Of a stretch of DNA of 64,000 nt, positions 25,736-37,501 are shown in pieces. The notes under the pieces are model-generated. The model did no database searches, was not told the DNA's origin, and worked only from the letters and a program-made list of their open reading frames with translations. The DNA lies in the NCBI GenBank assembly GCA_028023455.1, contig JAQFVV010012972.1, forward strand, positions 252,001 through 316,000. Direction: 5' to 3'. Each line of letters starts with the position of its first letter. Position 1 is the stretch's first letter. Position numbers and translations under genes: made by a program. The DNA is from Epiperipatus broadwayi. Lineage: Eukaryota; Onychophora; Udeonychophora; Euonychophora; Peripatidae.

Positions 25736-25737
<2 letters not shown>
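25485..25737. mobile_element. Hairpin (foldback) element, about 250 bp
   Basis: The left arm begins gtaattatataactgaata and the right arm ends with its reverse complement, tattcagttatataattac. The arms stay complementary to a short loop near 25602-25616, with landmark atccacttagga versus tcctaagtggat. This is a nearly full-length palindrome without coding capacity, flanked by TA and CA simple repeats. Confidence 0.85.
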
Positions 25738-25767
<30 letters not shown>

Positions 25768-26228
25768 TGTAACATTAGGTTACTGGATTTATAATTTAGT
25801 TCCTTTCTTTTATATATATTGTAACCATATAGTTTGGCTTAATTCCATCAAGCCTTATTCAAGTGAGCCAGTATGAAAAATTTTAAATTTCAATTGGCAG
25901 TAATTACAATATATTGAAAATCAGTGAATAAAATCAGTAGTAGGTCAGAATGCTGGCTAAATTATAATTTTCAAATTGAGTAAAATTTCACCAATAAATA
26001 TCCTGAGAATGATGGAAATTTGAAGTGTTTGAGATACACTAGAAAATTTAATAGAATGGATATGAAGTTCATATGTATTTTGTCATATGTTCTAGTTGCA
26101 ATAATATTTAAAATAATAATTTAATGGTATTAAACCAATTTGGAAGTATAAAGAGGTTTAGTACTCTATTATTATTAAACAAAAAAAATCAATTTATAAT
26201 TCTTCTAAATTTTATAATCAATCTTCAA

Positions 26229-26576
26229 TTCAAATATCAGACTTTCAAGCTAATTGTGCATGCGCTTTTTGAGAGTGTTAATAATAACAAATGAATACTT
26301 TCTTTCCAATACAATATATAATATTTATGCAGGAATAAAATGAATCCACTTATTCCTACAACTCAAAGGCTTATATATGACCAAATCTGAAGGATAGGCA
26401 AAGAAAGTGTGAGGATAGATCACTCATATATAAGCATTTGAGTTGTAGGAATAAGTGGATTCATTTTATTCCGGCATAAATACTATATCTTTTATTAGAA
26501 AGAAAGTATTCATTTATTATTATTAACACTTGCAAAAAGCACATGCACAATTAGCTTGAAAGGCTGATATTTGAAT
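26229..26576. mobile_element. Hairpin (foldback) element, about 350 bp
   Basis: The arms are complementary, ttcaaatatcag...caagctaattgtgca on the left and tgcacaattagcttg...ctgatatttgaa on the right, with a strong inner match around aatgaatccacttattccta. The unpaired loop is about 26365-26430. The sequence aatcaatcttcaa occurs just left (about 26217) and again at about 26623, possibly a target duplication enclosing the element plus 45 bp. Confidence 0.8.
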
Positions 26577-26639
26577 GTAAAACAATTGTAAACATGCGCT
26601 ATATAAAATAAATGCTTATTTACAATCAATCTTCAAGCA

Positions 26640-28585
26640 TATAATATTGTAGTTTAAATTGATATGAAAAAGTCTAATTAGTTATCTACTAGAGTAAGGG
26701 CTATTAATTGGTATGCACCCTATCCTATTATTGGTCTATTTTATGTACCACAATTCATTGCAATAAAAATAATAAATAACTTAAGAGAGAGGGGAGTCTA
26801 AAAAAAAATCAGAGACAGGACCTCAATTCTTTACACCTGCAAAAGTAAAAAAAAAGTTGAAAAAAGATCACCACCATTTTAGAATTGAACAAAATTTAAT
26901 GAGATAATTTTACAAGTATGGAATAAAAACTTCTACCCTATTATATATTTCAACGTACTAATTCATTGGTTGAAAATCGACAAAGTCATAATGGAAGTAA
27001 AATGAGAACCATATTAATAATCCGTATATTACAATAAGGGACTTTAGTCTTAAACAGGAACAAATAGTAAGCATAAAGTTTATTTTGCCTATAATAACGT
27101 TAATCATTATATAAATCTAAAAGTTTGGTGTAAATTATTTAAATCTAAAAGGAAAAACTGTAAGTGCTCTCTAGAAAAAACATTTTTTTGTTTTGAATTA
27201 TCATCGTGAAAATAAATAAATAAATAATTTGGATAAACTTTTGAACTTGCAATTTAATCAAGTGAATTTTTATTTCAAATAGCGTAATATTTGACCAATT
27301 TATAAACCTGGAGACCTATATCATATTTAATCTGATTAAAAACAAACAATAATCGTCTGCCTTTGGTTAGAAAGCTAAAACTCTGTTATGGGAAACATAA
27401 TACTAAAATGGTTACACTATTGATAAATGCGAAGGATGTTTATAATTGTAATTTTAACCTAATTGATGTAAAGATTTATAAAAGAAACCAACAAATCTTC
27501 ATAGTTTAATTAAGAATATTTACAAATACTGATAAAAATATAACTACGTATATAAATATCTTGAGAATTGACAGAAAGTTGAAACTAATAATACTTCAAA
27601 GGAAGTGGGAACTTATTCCGTATATTATTGTTTTATTAAGCGAAAGAAGATTGTCTGGCTAAATCTATTGTAATGTTACTTTCTCCTCAATCAAACAAAA
27701 AAAAAATGAAAATTAGAAGACGTATCTTATACCGATAAATGCAAATAAAATATTTAACTTACAGTACTAATAGTTAATAGAAATTATTATATCTCACAGA
27801 CAATATAATATTTAATATTATCGAAATCGAAACATAATAAATGAAGAAAAATGTTTTAAAAGATTCGAACTACTCTGGATTATTATTATAATAAATTTCT
27901 GTGAACAAAATAAAAAATCAATAAGTGCATTCGAAAAAGTGTTGCTATTTTGGTAAACCGGACGGAAATGCCTACTATATAGCTTAAACTTTTAGATAAA
28001 AATTCTGCACAAAGATTTTTAAGTGTTTTTTATAAGATTTTGTTTCCATAAAAATCTTTGAAGGCCTTATTTGTTTATATTACCAAAATACAACAACAAA
28101 AAAAGACTATAAAAACATCGCTCATAAAATATGTGTCCAGGATGATTTCCTATTGCCCATTAATTTAGCTTATATTAAAGATAATTAAAAGGATGAAGGA
28201 AGTGCATAGAATAGCACATTAATACTTTTTTCTTGTTGTTACTGTTCATATTGTCAAGGGTTTATATATTATTGGGGTATATGTTTTATGATATAAATTT
28301 ATAATAGGTCCGTAAACAGAAAATGATATACACGTAATTATTTTTACCGATTGGTCTAAAATTTAGTATTACGCTGAGCTTTACAAAATAGAGATACTCA
28401 TCTCTTACATAAATGAACAGTTTATTATGGGTAAACAGACAGAGTCACTTATTAAAAGTGGAATAATAGTTCTTTATGATAACATAGTTTTATTTTATAT
28501 TTTAGAATTACCATATAAGCATTTTATATTTATTAAAATTTGCCTATATTCAGTATGTCCAAGTTAGTGTAAAATCTGCTATGTA
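26640..28585. other. Intergenic stretch: no gene seen
   Basis: AT-rich sequence without recognised ORFs, RNA genes or repeats up to the start of the RTE copy. Confidence 0.5.
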
Positions 28586-28589
28586 GCAT

Positions 28590-30190
28590 CATGAAATTGA
28601 TAGAAGGTTTTTATCAAGAGTTATATAGTAATAAAGAACAAGTACCTCCTATATCTATTACATCTTCCGAATTGCCCAGAATTTTAAATGAAGAAGTGAG
28701 ACATGCAATAAAATGTCTGAAGAAAGGAAAGGCTCCAGGAAATGATGGAATTATAATTGATATATTAAAAGAAGCAAGTGAGGAAATAGAAACAATTTTA
28801 GCAAAGTTATATATCAAATGTCTAAATGATAAAGATGTACCGGAAGATTGGAAGAATGCAGTAATAATATTAATATTTAAAAAAGGTGTTAAAGAAGATA
28901 TTAGAAATTACAGACCTATCAAACTTTTATCAGTTTTATATAAAATTTTTACCAAGATAATTACAACTCGTCTGCAGAAAACTTTGGATTTCCACCAACC
29001 AAGAGAACAAGCTGGATTTAAAAGTGGTTTTAGTACAATAGATCATATCCAGGTATTGAGAGAAGTCATAGAAAGGACAAACGAATATGAGTTGTCATTA
29101 TGTTTTGGATTTGTAGATTATGAAAAGGCATTCGATTCTATACACATTTCTTCAGTGATTAAAGCATTGGATCATCAAGGTATAGATCCAGGATATTGTC
29201 ATATTTTAAAGAATATTTATAAAAATGCAACAGCAACAATTAGATTACACAATGATACTGGAAAAATCAACATTGAGAAAGGTGTAAGACAAGGTGACTC
29301 CATATCTCCAAAACTCTTTACAGCAGTGCTGCAAGAAGTATTTTGTGGATTAAAATAAGAAACTAAAGGAGTGAAAGTAAATGGAGAGTATTTAAGTCAT
29401 TTAGATTTCACAGATGATGTAGTTGTTTTCAGAAATAATGCTTCAGAGCTGCAGGAAAGGTTGCAAGAGTTAGCAGATGAAAGTAGAAAAGTAGGACTAA
29501 AGATAAATGTTAAAAAGACTAAAGTAATGTTTAATCAATTTGCTCAAAATATGAAAATAAAGATTGATTATGAAGAATTAGAAGAAGTTAACAGTTACAA
29601 ATACCTTGGTCAGATGATTGATGCAGATGGAAACATAATGGAGAAAATTAATCATAGAATTAAACTTGGTTGGAGTGCTTTTGGTAGAAATAACTTGATA
29701 CTAAAAGGAAATATGCCTATGTGTTTGAAAAGGATGGTTTTTTTTAACAAATGTGTTTTACCAGTTCTTACTTATGGATCTGAGACTTGGACACTTAATA
29801 GAAGAGCAATACAGAGACTTCAGACCACTCAAAGGAGTATGGAGAGATGTATGTTGGGAGTAACCAGAAGAGATCGAAAATGCAATGTATGGGTAAGACA
29901 ACAAACAGGTGTTACTGACCTTATTCAAAAAATTAAAAGATTGAAATGGATTTGAGCTGGACATATTGCTAGAAGAGATGATAATACATGGCTAATTGAA
30001 ATTTTAAACTGAATTCCAAAAGATTGCAAAAGACCCAGAAAGAGACCATGTGTGAGATGGATGTATGAAATAAGAAAATGTGCAGGGGTGTTGTGGAGAA
30101 GAGAACCTAAAGATCGGAGAAGATGGATTAAACTTGGAGAGACCTTCATCCTGCAGTGGATTGATAATGGTTGATGATGATGATGATGAG
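28590..30190 (+). pseudogene. RTE-like retrotransposon, 5'-truncated, RT domain to 3' end, three internal stops
   Basis: A single frame runs from 28591 to TGA at 30172-30174 (528 codons), broken only by TAA at 29356-29358 and TGA at 29953-29955 and 30010-30012. RT motifs appear in order: GKAPGNDGI, NYRPIKLLSVLYKIFTKII, AGFKSGFSTIDHI, motif A FVDYEKAFDSI, motif B RQGDSISPKLF, motif C FTDDVVVF (usual A is T here) and INVKKTKVMFN. The tail has VLTYGSETWTL, then RRRWIKLGE and QWIDNG. A (TGA)n run at about 30172-30190 is the usual RTE 3' end. The endonuclease is absent. No frameshift is present, so this is the youngest RTE copy here. The first two stops fall where Trp is expected; at the first, the 3.1-5.4 kb copy has TGG. 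Confidence 0.92.
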
Positions 30191-30599
30191 CATTTTTTTA
30201 TTAAAAATGTTGCATTTCTAATTTTAGTGACATTCATAATAACCATGTAGCAAGCAAATATTTTCTTTTGGTTACTTTGGCTCCACATCTAATTTTCTTG
30301 TCAGGGTTTATCAACTTATTATTAACACACTTTTACATCCATGCTACATTATAATTTGGATATAAATAAAAAATATAAGATTCTATTATAAGGTGCAAAT
30401 TTTCACTTGACTATGGATCAGAGCAAAAAAAACATTTGTCAAGAAAGAAGTGATTTAGAAAAGATAACTCAGTTACATACTATAAACTCACAGGAAGAAT
30501 TGTCATCCATCAGTTGTCATTAAAAAAACTTTAAATACACAACAAAAAACATGAAAAGAAAAAAAAAATATTGGTACTACTATTATGATGACATACCAG

Positions 30600-31010
30600 G
30601 AATAACAGACAAATTTTAAAAAACTGCAGTCAATATAAAATTAAAACAACTTTCCAGAACCATATCATAGTTCGAGGAATTCTAATTTCTACAAAGCCTA
30701 TATTGGAAATGCTGAAAAATTAAAACTGCCTCTATGAAGTACCATGTGAATGTGGAGGGATTATCCACCCCATTGAAAAGTGAGTCATAAAAATGAAAAC
30801 TGATGTGTCTAAAGTAGCAGATCATGTATGTAACAATGAACATATGTTAGATTGGGAAAATGCTAAAATATTGGACAGAGGAAAAGATGCAAAGAAAAAA
30901 ATTAAAAGAAGCTGCTCACATGGCAATAGAAAGTAATCCCATAAGTCAATCTAGTGTGATTATTTGTAATATCTGGAAACCAGTAATTAATTTAGATTCT
31001 AACTAAAAGT
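30600..31010 (+). pseudogene. Penelope-like element fragment, GIY-YIG endonuclease end
   Basis: From 30733 the frame reads YEVPCECGGIIHPIEK, then DVSKVADHVCNNEHMLDWEN, then AKILDRGKDAKKKI. After a frameshift near 30905 it continues KEAAHMAIESNPISQS and NIWKPVINLDSN to a stop. This follows the C-terminal pattern of Penelope-like RTs: IPC-x-CG linker, GIY-YIG region, H-x-x-DW-x-x-A, KEA-x-x-I. The YIG triplet is lost (reads HPI) and a TGA follows it. Upstream, about 30610-30730, reads in broken frames like the RT-to-linker region. It is inactive. Confidence 0.7.
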
Positions 31011-31039
31011 GGAGCCATCAGGAGAAACTACTGATTACT

Positions 31040-31290
31040 GCCTTTAGAAGAATGACTCAGTTGGTTAGAGCATTAACTTAAAATCCAATGTCCTTGAATC
31101 TAAGTTTCTACATTTTAGTCCCATGCTAGTAATCAGGCCAGAAAAAACCAGAGTAGGGAGAAGAATAATATGATTCAGAAGGTTGTGCATGTATTACTAA
31201 CAGTTGAATGTAATAGGAAAATATAAATAAAGTTTACTATTTTTTTAAAGACATTCAATAGTAGATAATGCAAATGGTTACAACTAAGAT
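31040..31290 (+). mobile_element. tRNA-headed SINE-like unit
   Basis: gactcagttggttagagca (31052-31070) matches the D-arm and A-box region of tRNA genes. A degenerate B-box-like stretch, ccttgaatctaag, follows about 40 bp later. The body then contains ctaacagttgaatgta and ends gacattcaata near 31260, where similarity continues to ccatcatc-like sequence and aaccttcaggcaaa at about 31300-31316. The same head and body form both arms of the palindrome at 32289-32780. It begins some 35 bp after the Penelope-like fragment. It is not a functional tRNA: the acceptor stem and anticodon arm are not maintained. Confidence 0.6.
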
Positions 31291-31429
31291 GCTATCATCA
31301 AAACCTTCAGGCAAAGGTAAATTATGAATTTATTTTTGAAACACAGTTCCAACATTTAAAGGTGTATTTCCCTTAAAATGCATTTTATATTTTGGAAAAA
31401 AAACAAAGATTACTGATATCAAGCGTGTA

Positions 31430-31570
31430 TATTTCATTTTCAAGTCTTTGGGCTGACATTGATGGCTAGTCTCAGCTTGAGGGTGATCTGAATGGAGTGA
31501 TGCTTGACATTTATCAAGACTCCTGAGCCTGTAAGATCTACCTCTTTTGCGAAAAATAAAACAAAACATA
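31430..31570 (-). other. Short GC-richer patch of unknown nature
   Basis: About 140 bp here has clearly less A/T than its flanks and stays open on the minus strand in two frames. One reads AKEVDLTGSGVLINVKHH and continues to a TGA; the other is part of an 82-codon frame (31330-31578). I recognise neither. It may be an exon-like relic of a retrogene or element. Confidence 0.3.
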
Positions 31571-32288
31571 TTTATCATTAATTAAATGTACTATGCTTTT
31601 CTTTTATTTAAATATCAAAACTACTACTTTGTATGCCTGACAATGACTATCACATGTGACGTAATACAATTGTGGAAACACTGGTTGTGCAATGGAGCAG
31701 ATTTTTCAACTACTCCAACGTTTATACTTAAAATGTTTCTCAATGTTTTTATTATGTTCATGTTAAATCAGCATAGGTCAAGAACAGTTCTCCGTGTTAG
31801 CAATTTTATCTATTAAATGGGATTTGCAAAAATATTAAATTATGGTAATGCTATTAATACCCGATTCACAATAAAACATTCATATATTTTGTTTTATTTT
31901 CAAATAGTGCAGCAGTAAAATTGCACAGTGTCATACTTATAAATAATACTATATAAAAAATTATTTATACATTATAAGCACCAATTTGTGCAATTTTATT
32001 GAATCAAATAAAATACTTATAATGCAAAAAAATATTTGTTATTTTCATGAATGTTTTTTTAAACAAATTCTGATTCAAAATAAGAAGAGAATCATTCTTG
32101 GCGAGATTTATACTAATTGTAAAGCAGTATTTCTATATCGGCAAATATAGTAATTAAAGAAATCTTCTCACACCTGCATAATAACATTGCACTGAGTTTC
32201 ATTTTAACGTGGGTCTGCTCTATCAATTGTTGTGTTTTTCTTGAGATTTTATTAAATACTACAAACCAGGGAAAGTTATATTTATTAT

Positions 32289-32780
32289 TATTTCCATCAC
32301 CTAATATGAGTATTGAATGTCTTTAGAAAAATTTAACTTTTTATTCCAAATATATTCAACTGTTTTTAATAGTACAATAGCACAAAGATTAGTATACACA
32401 TAACATTTTGAGAGGTATTACTCTCCCCTCTTATTCAGATGTTGCTGGCACAGTAACAGTACTAGAATGGGAATCATATCTGGACCCTTAGAACTCTTGA
32501 GTATTGAATTTAAAGGTAACACTCTAACCAACTGAGATATTCAGAGTTACCTTAAAATTTAATACTCAAGAATCTATAAGTCCAAGTTTGATTCACATGC
32601 TAGTACTGTCACTGGTTAGGCCAGCAATGCCTGAAGAAAAGAGATGAACAATATCTCTTGAAACATTATATACATACTAAGCTGTTAAATGTGCTATTAC
32701 TAACAGTTGAATGTATTTGGAATATCTAAATAAAGTTAAATTTTTCTAGACATTCAATACTCAGATGATGGAAACAGTCC
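32289..32780. mobile_element. Foldback element made of two inverted tRNA-headed units
   Basis: This is a palindrome of about 490 bp with its centre near 32545. Read outwards from the centre, each arm carries the tRNA-like head (reverse strand: ctcagttggttagagtgtta), a B-box-like stretch (gtttgattcacatg at about 32586; atgattcccatt on the other arm), then the body with acagttgaat(g/a)tatttgga and the end gacattcaatactc. The outer ends read tttccatcac and gatgatggaaa. The single unit at 31040-31290 has the same content without inversion. Confidence 0.75.
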
Positions 32781-32879
32781 AAACAATAAATACAACTAAA
32801 ACACCATCATCTCAAACCTTCTGGAAAACCAGGATAATTATTGTTGTATTTATTGCTAGATTATAATAAATAGACTCAT

Positions 32880-33320
32880 AAAATATTATTAAATATTTAT
32901 TAATTTAAACAAATATATAAATGAGTATTTACAATATATACAACTGTTATATCTTCACCTGATATCATTGGTTTGGTAAAGTATTTAGTTGTGATGCAAT
33001 TATTAATGTAAGAGACTTCATGTACATTTCTAAATTTTCCTATCACTTTTAGCTGTACCATGATACCTTGCCTCCTGATTAGGTATGATTGACATCTCTG
33101 GCTGTTCTGTGACAGCTTGACTCATGTGTATGTACAATGACATTTCCAGTTGTGCTACACAACATATGTGATCTAGGTTCTAAATGTTTCCAATTCTAAC
33201 ATAAATTTGTCTCACTGCTTTAATGAGATGGCAGATAACATGTGTTCAAGTTTGACAGAAATTGTTGTTTTTTTAACTCAACTTGACTTACTATTTATAG
33301 CTAGATTTACTGTTAAGAGT
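32880..33320. repeat. Direct repeat, copy 1 (about 430 bp)
   Basis: Matches 34105-34530 in the same orientation. Shared landmarks are ttacaatatatacaactg, atgcaattattaatataagg-like sequence, tgttctgtgacagcttg and attcaagtttgacag. The copies differ at many sites. Their arrangement, with about 0.8 kb between them, could be an old LTR pair, but clear TG/CA ends and coding remains are not seen between them. Confidence 0.75.
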
Positions 33321-33957
33321 TTTGGGCAGAAAACGTTTGTCATTATAGATAATGCTTTTCCAATTCAAGCTCCGTTAACAGCATGGGCCTGTCTGTGCTC
33401 ACAGTATCTCATAAGTTTTAGATCTGCATGCAGAGAGAAATGACCGGATTTTTTAATTTGATTGGCCTGCATTCAGAAAATCACTTGGCTCTTGTAGGAT
33501 GGTCAATATTTAAAACAAACCAGATCTTAATCTTCTAATGAAGCAAATTTATTTGATTTTTTCTGTTTTCATTCTGACATGAGAGAAAGAGCAAAATATC
33601 TGACTTTTTTGTATAGAGTATGAGTAACCAATCACATTTGATTTTTTAAAGTTTCTATTAACGTGCTAAAAATGTTAGCTGTCAATTTCTTAATACAGAT
33701 CCAAATAGCTCATGGAAGATCTTGCCTTTATATTTAAAGAGTAAAACACTGTATTTGATTTTTAAAAGTTCGCTTGACATGGTAATGATATGGCTGTTAA
33801 TTTTTAATAGTACACATTTAAACAATCCATGGAGGAGAGGAGGGGGGTATCTTTGAAACTAAAGAACTGCTCATGTTGATTTTTTTATTGATACACTAAT
33901 AAAGTTAGCTGCTCATATCTCGTCATGACTACATTAATTCTTGTATCTAAAATAGAC

Positions 33958-34100
33958 AAAACTCTCTCCATACAGTAGTGCCACTCAAAGCAAGACAGAG
34001 TAATCAATGGATGCCAAAAGTGTTGTGCATAAAATCCCTATCTAGTGCCTATTTTAACAACAGTTATGAGCAAGCATGGGAAATAGTGATCATGAGATAT
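33958..34100 (-). repeat. Second copy of the family inserted at 3603-3789
   Basis: The stretch with gccactcaaagcaagacaga, gtaatcaatggat and ttgtgcataaaa matches the reverse complement of the 187-bp insertion in the RTE endonuclease. Just beyond, ttatgagcaagca...tgatcatg recurs near 62787-62815. Confidence 0.7.
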
Positions 34101-34104
34101 AATA

Positions 34105-34530
34105 AACTCAGATTTGTAAAATAAAAGTAAATATTTATTCATTAAAACAAATATACAAATGCTTATTTACAATATATACAACTGATGTACCTTCACCCGA
34201 TACCATTGGCTTGATGTAGCATTTGGTTGTCATGCAATTATTAATATAAGGAACTTTAGGTACCATTCTAACTTTACCATCACTTTCAGCTATACTGTGA
34301 CAGCTTGCCTCACAAGCAGCTATGGTTGACATTTCTGATTGTTCTGTAATAACTTGCCTCATGTGTACTTATGATGACACTTTCAACTATATACCATAAC
34401 ATCTTGTCTCATGTCTGTTCTAGGTACTTCCAGTTTTACTGTAAACTTGTCTTGTTGCTTTAACTTTATAGTGGAGACATATACTGCTATTCAAGTTTGA
34501 CAGTCCAACTGGACTGACTATTTATAACCA
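34105..34530. repeat. Direct repeat, copy 2 (about 430 bp)
   Basis: Second copy of 32880-33320 in the same orientation. The family copy at 33958-34100 abuts its left edge. Confidence 0.75.
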
Positions 34531-35046
34531 GAACCATTTTCAATAAAAACAGTCAGATTCACTGAACATTATCATCCATTAGCCTGTTTCTCCTATTGAA
34601 TATATGTTGTCTATTTATATATCCATTAATCTGTGACAATGAATACTCAATTCAATCAATATAAGTTGGAATGTAGACTAGTCCATTAGTTGAAGATGCG
34701 TTGAGATATACTAAATATATAGTGTAAAATTGAAATTATTGCTCTTCAAGTTTCACTTATATAAAAGCTAGAAATTTAGGTATTTTAAATAGTTATATTT
34801 CTGAGCCTTTCAGAAATGCTAGCAGTGCATATGTTTAATGGTTTATGCACCATTTTCTTTGCTTATTGTTAATTAAATTTTAAATTAAACATAGCTCATA
34901 TATATTCGATCTAATTAATAAATTGTTTTCATTCTAGACAATGTTGACAATGATATGCTTATAAACATCAGAGTTACCAAGACTAGGGGAATTCATTCTA
35001 TTCTTGATTCTTTGTTCAACGTTTAGAATGCTTTTAAGTCATAGCG

Positions 35047-35059
35047 GGGGGGGGGGGGA
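35047..35059. repeat. Short poly-G run
   Basis: A run of about 12 G (agcggggggggggggat context) in AT-rich surroundings; the same caution applies as for the 14.3 kb tract. Confidence 0.8.
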
Positions 35060-35560
35060 TAGAGTAATTTTATTCCTTTGTTTATTATTAATTAATAAAA
35101 CATCTTAATTTCAATTATTATAGAAAGTATATATTATGCTTATTTAAGTTTGCAATAAGTTCAAAAAAATTTAAATGATAATTTCGTATTAATTTTATAA
35201 TTTTGATTTATTGTTTAAATCGATGGAAATAATTAATAATATAAAAATATTATAAATATAAACATGTTTATTTGGCCAGCAACAAATTCATGAAAATTTA
35301 TAAATACTTTTTAAGGTTTCGAATTTTTCTGTATAATTTTATATTGTCCCTTGGATTGTTCGTGCTCATGTAAAACTTTGTAAAAAATAAAATCCCACAA
35401 ATAACATTCTCTATACTAATATAGTTCTTAGTAAGATTGCTATTTTATTGGTTAACATTTTCGACTAAAAGCTGATATTAAGATACGATATAATCATAGA
35501 GTTAATTTGATAAGAGATAAGTCACAATCGTTCAATTGTTCTTTTTTTCTTTCAAACAAT

Positions 35561-35801
35561 GTTGGACTATTTCCATCATCTAAGAGCGAATGTTGAATGT
35601 ATAGAAAATTTTATAAACTTTTCAAATACAAACAATAGAAATTTTTTTAACTTTATTTAAATTTTTCAAATACAAACAACTTCTTAGTAATAATAACACA
35701 CAAATTACTAACAAGTTGTTTGTATTTGAAAAGTTTAAATAAAATTTTAAAAATTTTCTATACATTCAACATTTACTCTTAGATGATGGAAATCGTCCAA
35801 C
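35561..35801. mobile_element. Hairpin element, about 240 bp, sharing ends with the tRNA-headed family
   Basis: The arms are gttggactatttccatcatc...tttgtttg-like on the left and the complement ending gatgatggaaatcgtccaac on the right, with a loop near 35680-35715. The outer 40 bp (ttggact..tttccatcatct..gttgaatgt) match the outer ends of 32289-32780. Beyond it, ccatcatc and aaccttcaggcaaat also recur after the 31.05 kb unit. The inner arms differ, so the ends are shared but the core is not. Confidence 0.75.
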
Positions 35802-35934
35802 ATAACACATCTAATAATATACCATCATCAGTAACCTTCAGGCAAATACTTAGCAGTTAGTTCTTTTTGATAATTACATTATTATTATTGTGCAAAGCTC
35901 TGACTATTTATCAAGCGCATTGAAAATCTGAAAT

Positions 35935-36095
35935 TAGAAAAAGAAAGGTTTTAACATTTTTCACACGCACCTTAAACGTTTGTATAATAAATAGCCACTC
36001 GATGCAGTTTTTGACTATAGAGGAACCTCTCAAAGCTTAACACAAGATAGGGACTTTAGGTAAAAGCGCCATGTTATCTTTAATTCACTAAATAC
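35935..36095. repeat. Direct repeat of about 150 bp (second copy at 38128-38290)
   Basis: The block with cacgcaccttaaacgtttgt, gaacctctcaaagc and caacacaagatag occurs here and just right of the foldback at 37502-38121. The pair may be part of a larger composite element spanning about 35.9-38.3 kb. Confidence 0.7.
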
Positions 36096-37501
36096 TATAT
36101 ATATATATGAGGAAAGGAGTAATCCATCAGATGGCACATTTGCCCGTTTGCAAGACCATTAGGAGATAACTCACCATGTTTGAAGTCAATGACTCCGCTA
36201 TAATGCATAGAATTCAGTTTAGTTGCTACAAATTCAAACGATACTTCTTTATTCTGTATACACCACACTTCTTAAAAAAATGCAGTTTTTCCGTTTTAAA
36301 AACAAATGCGTAAAATATTACTTTTTAACCTTTTTTTAACATTAACACTACTTCAGCTAATTTGGAATTTATCATTAACACTACTACTTCAGCTTTTAAA
36401 ATAATCACTTTTATTCAACATTTTAATTTATAATTAAATATTACAAACAAAGCCGGACTCAATATATATATGAAATTAAAGAAACGCATTTAATTAAAAT
36501 TATAAATATTTAAATTGGAGATTATATTACCTAACATTCTATAAAAAGAACATTAACCGTTATAGTTTGATAAATTGTATTCAAACAGTTCCTTCATTAA
36601 TGAAATACTCTCTCTATATATATATAATGGAAAGGAGTCAGACGGGATACTAGCTGTTTGGTAGAACATTTATGATATGAAGGGAGTACATTAATTATTT
36701 AAATTTCTTAAATTGTTTTTAAGATAAAGACCTCATATTTTCAAAAACCTAACAATAGGCGCGAAATTCATTACTTTATCAACTGTTATAATTATTAGTG
36801 TCATTGATAACAAATAAAACATTACTGTGGTGGCTTAATTGTTATAAGACTGTTTTCGAGCTAAACAACTTTCTATATGTACGCAGTAAAGTATTTTTAG
36901 AAAACAAAATTTGATGAACTTGTTAAGTACACAAACACAAAATATTAAAATACTGGTACCTATTTACCAAAAACAACAACAAAAAAACAACAACAATTTT
37001 TTATTAAGTTACATTTATACCCATCATTGGCAATTAATAAAATCCCAGGTAAAATATCTCCATAAGTTATCGGCACTTTGACTTGAAAATAAATTGCGCA
37101 TTAGACTGTTTCTGCATTTCCTAAAACAAAATTGATTTTATAAATCTTATTAATTAATTAATTGAATTAAATTAACCGAAAGATATTGAAATATTTGTAA
37201 AAAAAAAAAAAAAAAATCTACTAACAAGTGCCAAGATATGCAAATTCCGTATTTTAACATTCGGGAAATTGAAAAATAATTTAAATATAAGACTCGTTTA
37301 ATTCAAGTAAAAAAAAGAAAGAATACATAATACATTAACTTAATGTAATTACGTTAACTTATGTAAAAATAGTTGAAATATGTGTATTTTGTTAAAAAGT
37401 AAAAGACAAATATCCAGAATGAGAATTTGACGTGCAAAATTGTTTATATTACTTACAATAATAATAATAATATTTATTTTATATAAAGTGCAGTTAGTTA
37501 G

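Noticed and set aside
29758-30288. Minus-strand frames of 68 to 94 codons
   Set aside because: Antisense shadows of the RTE 3' coding region.
31052-31125. Possible tRNA gene
   Set aside because: A-box and a weak B-box-like piece are present, but no acceptor stem or anticodon arm forms; it is better read as a SINE head.
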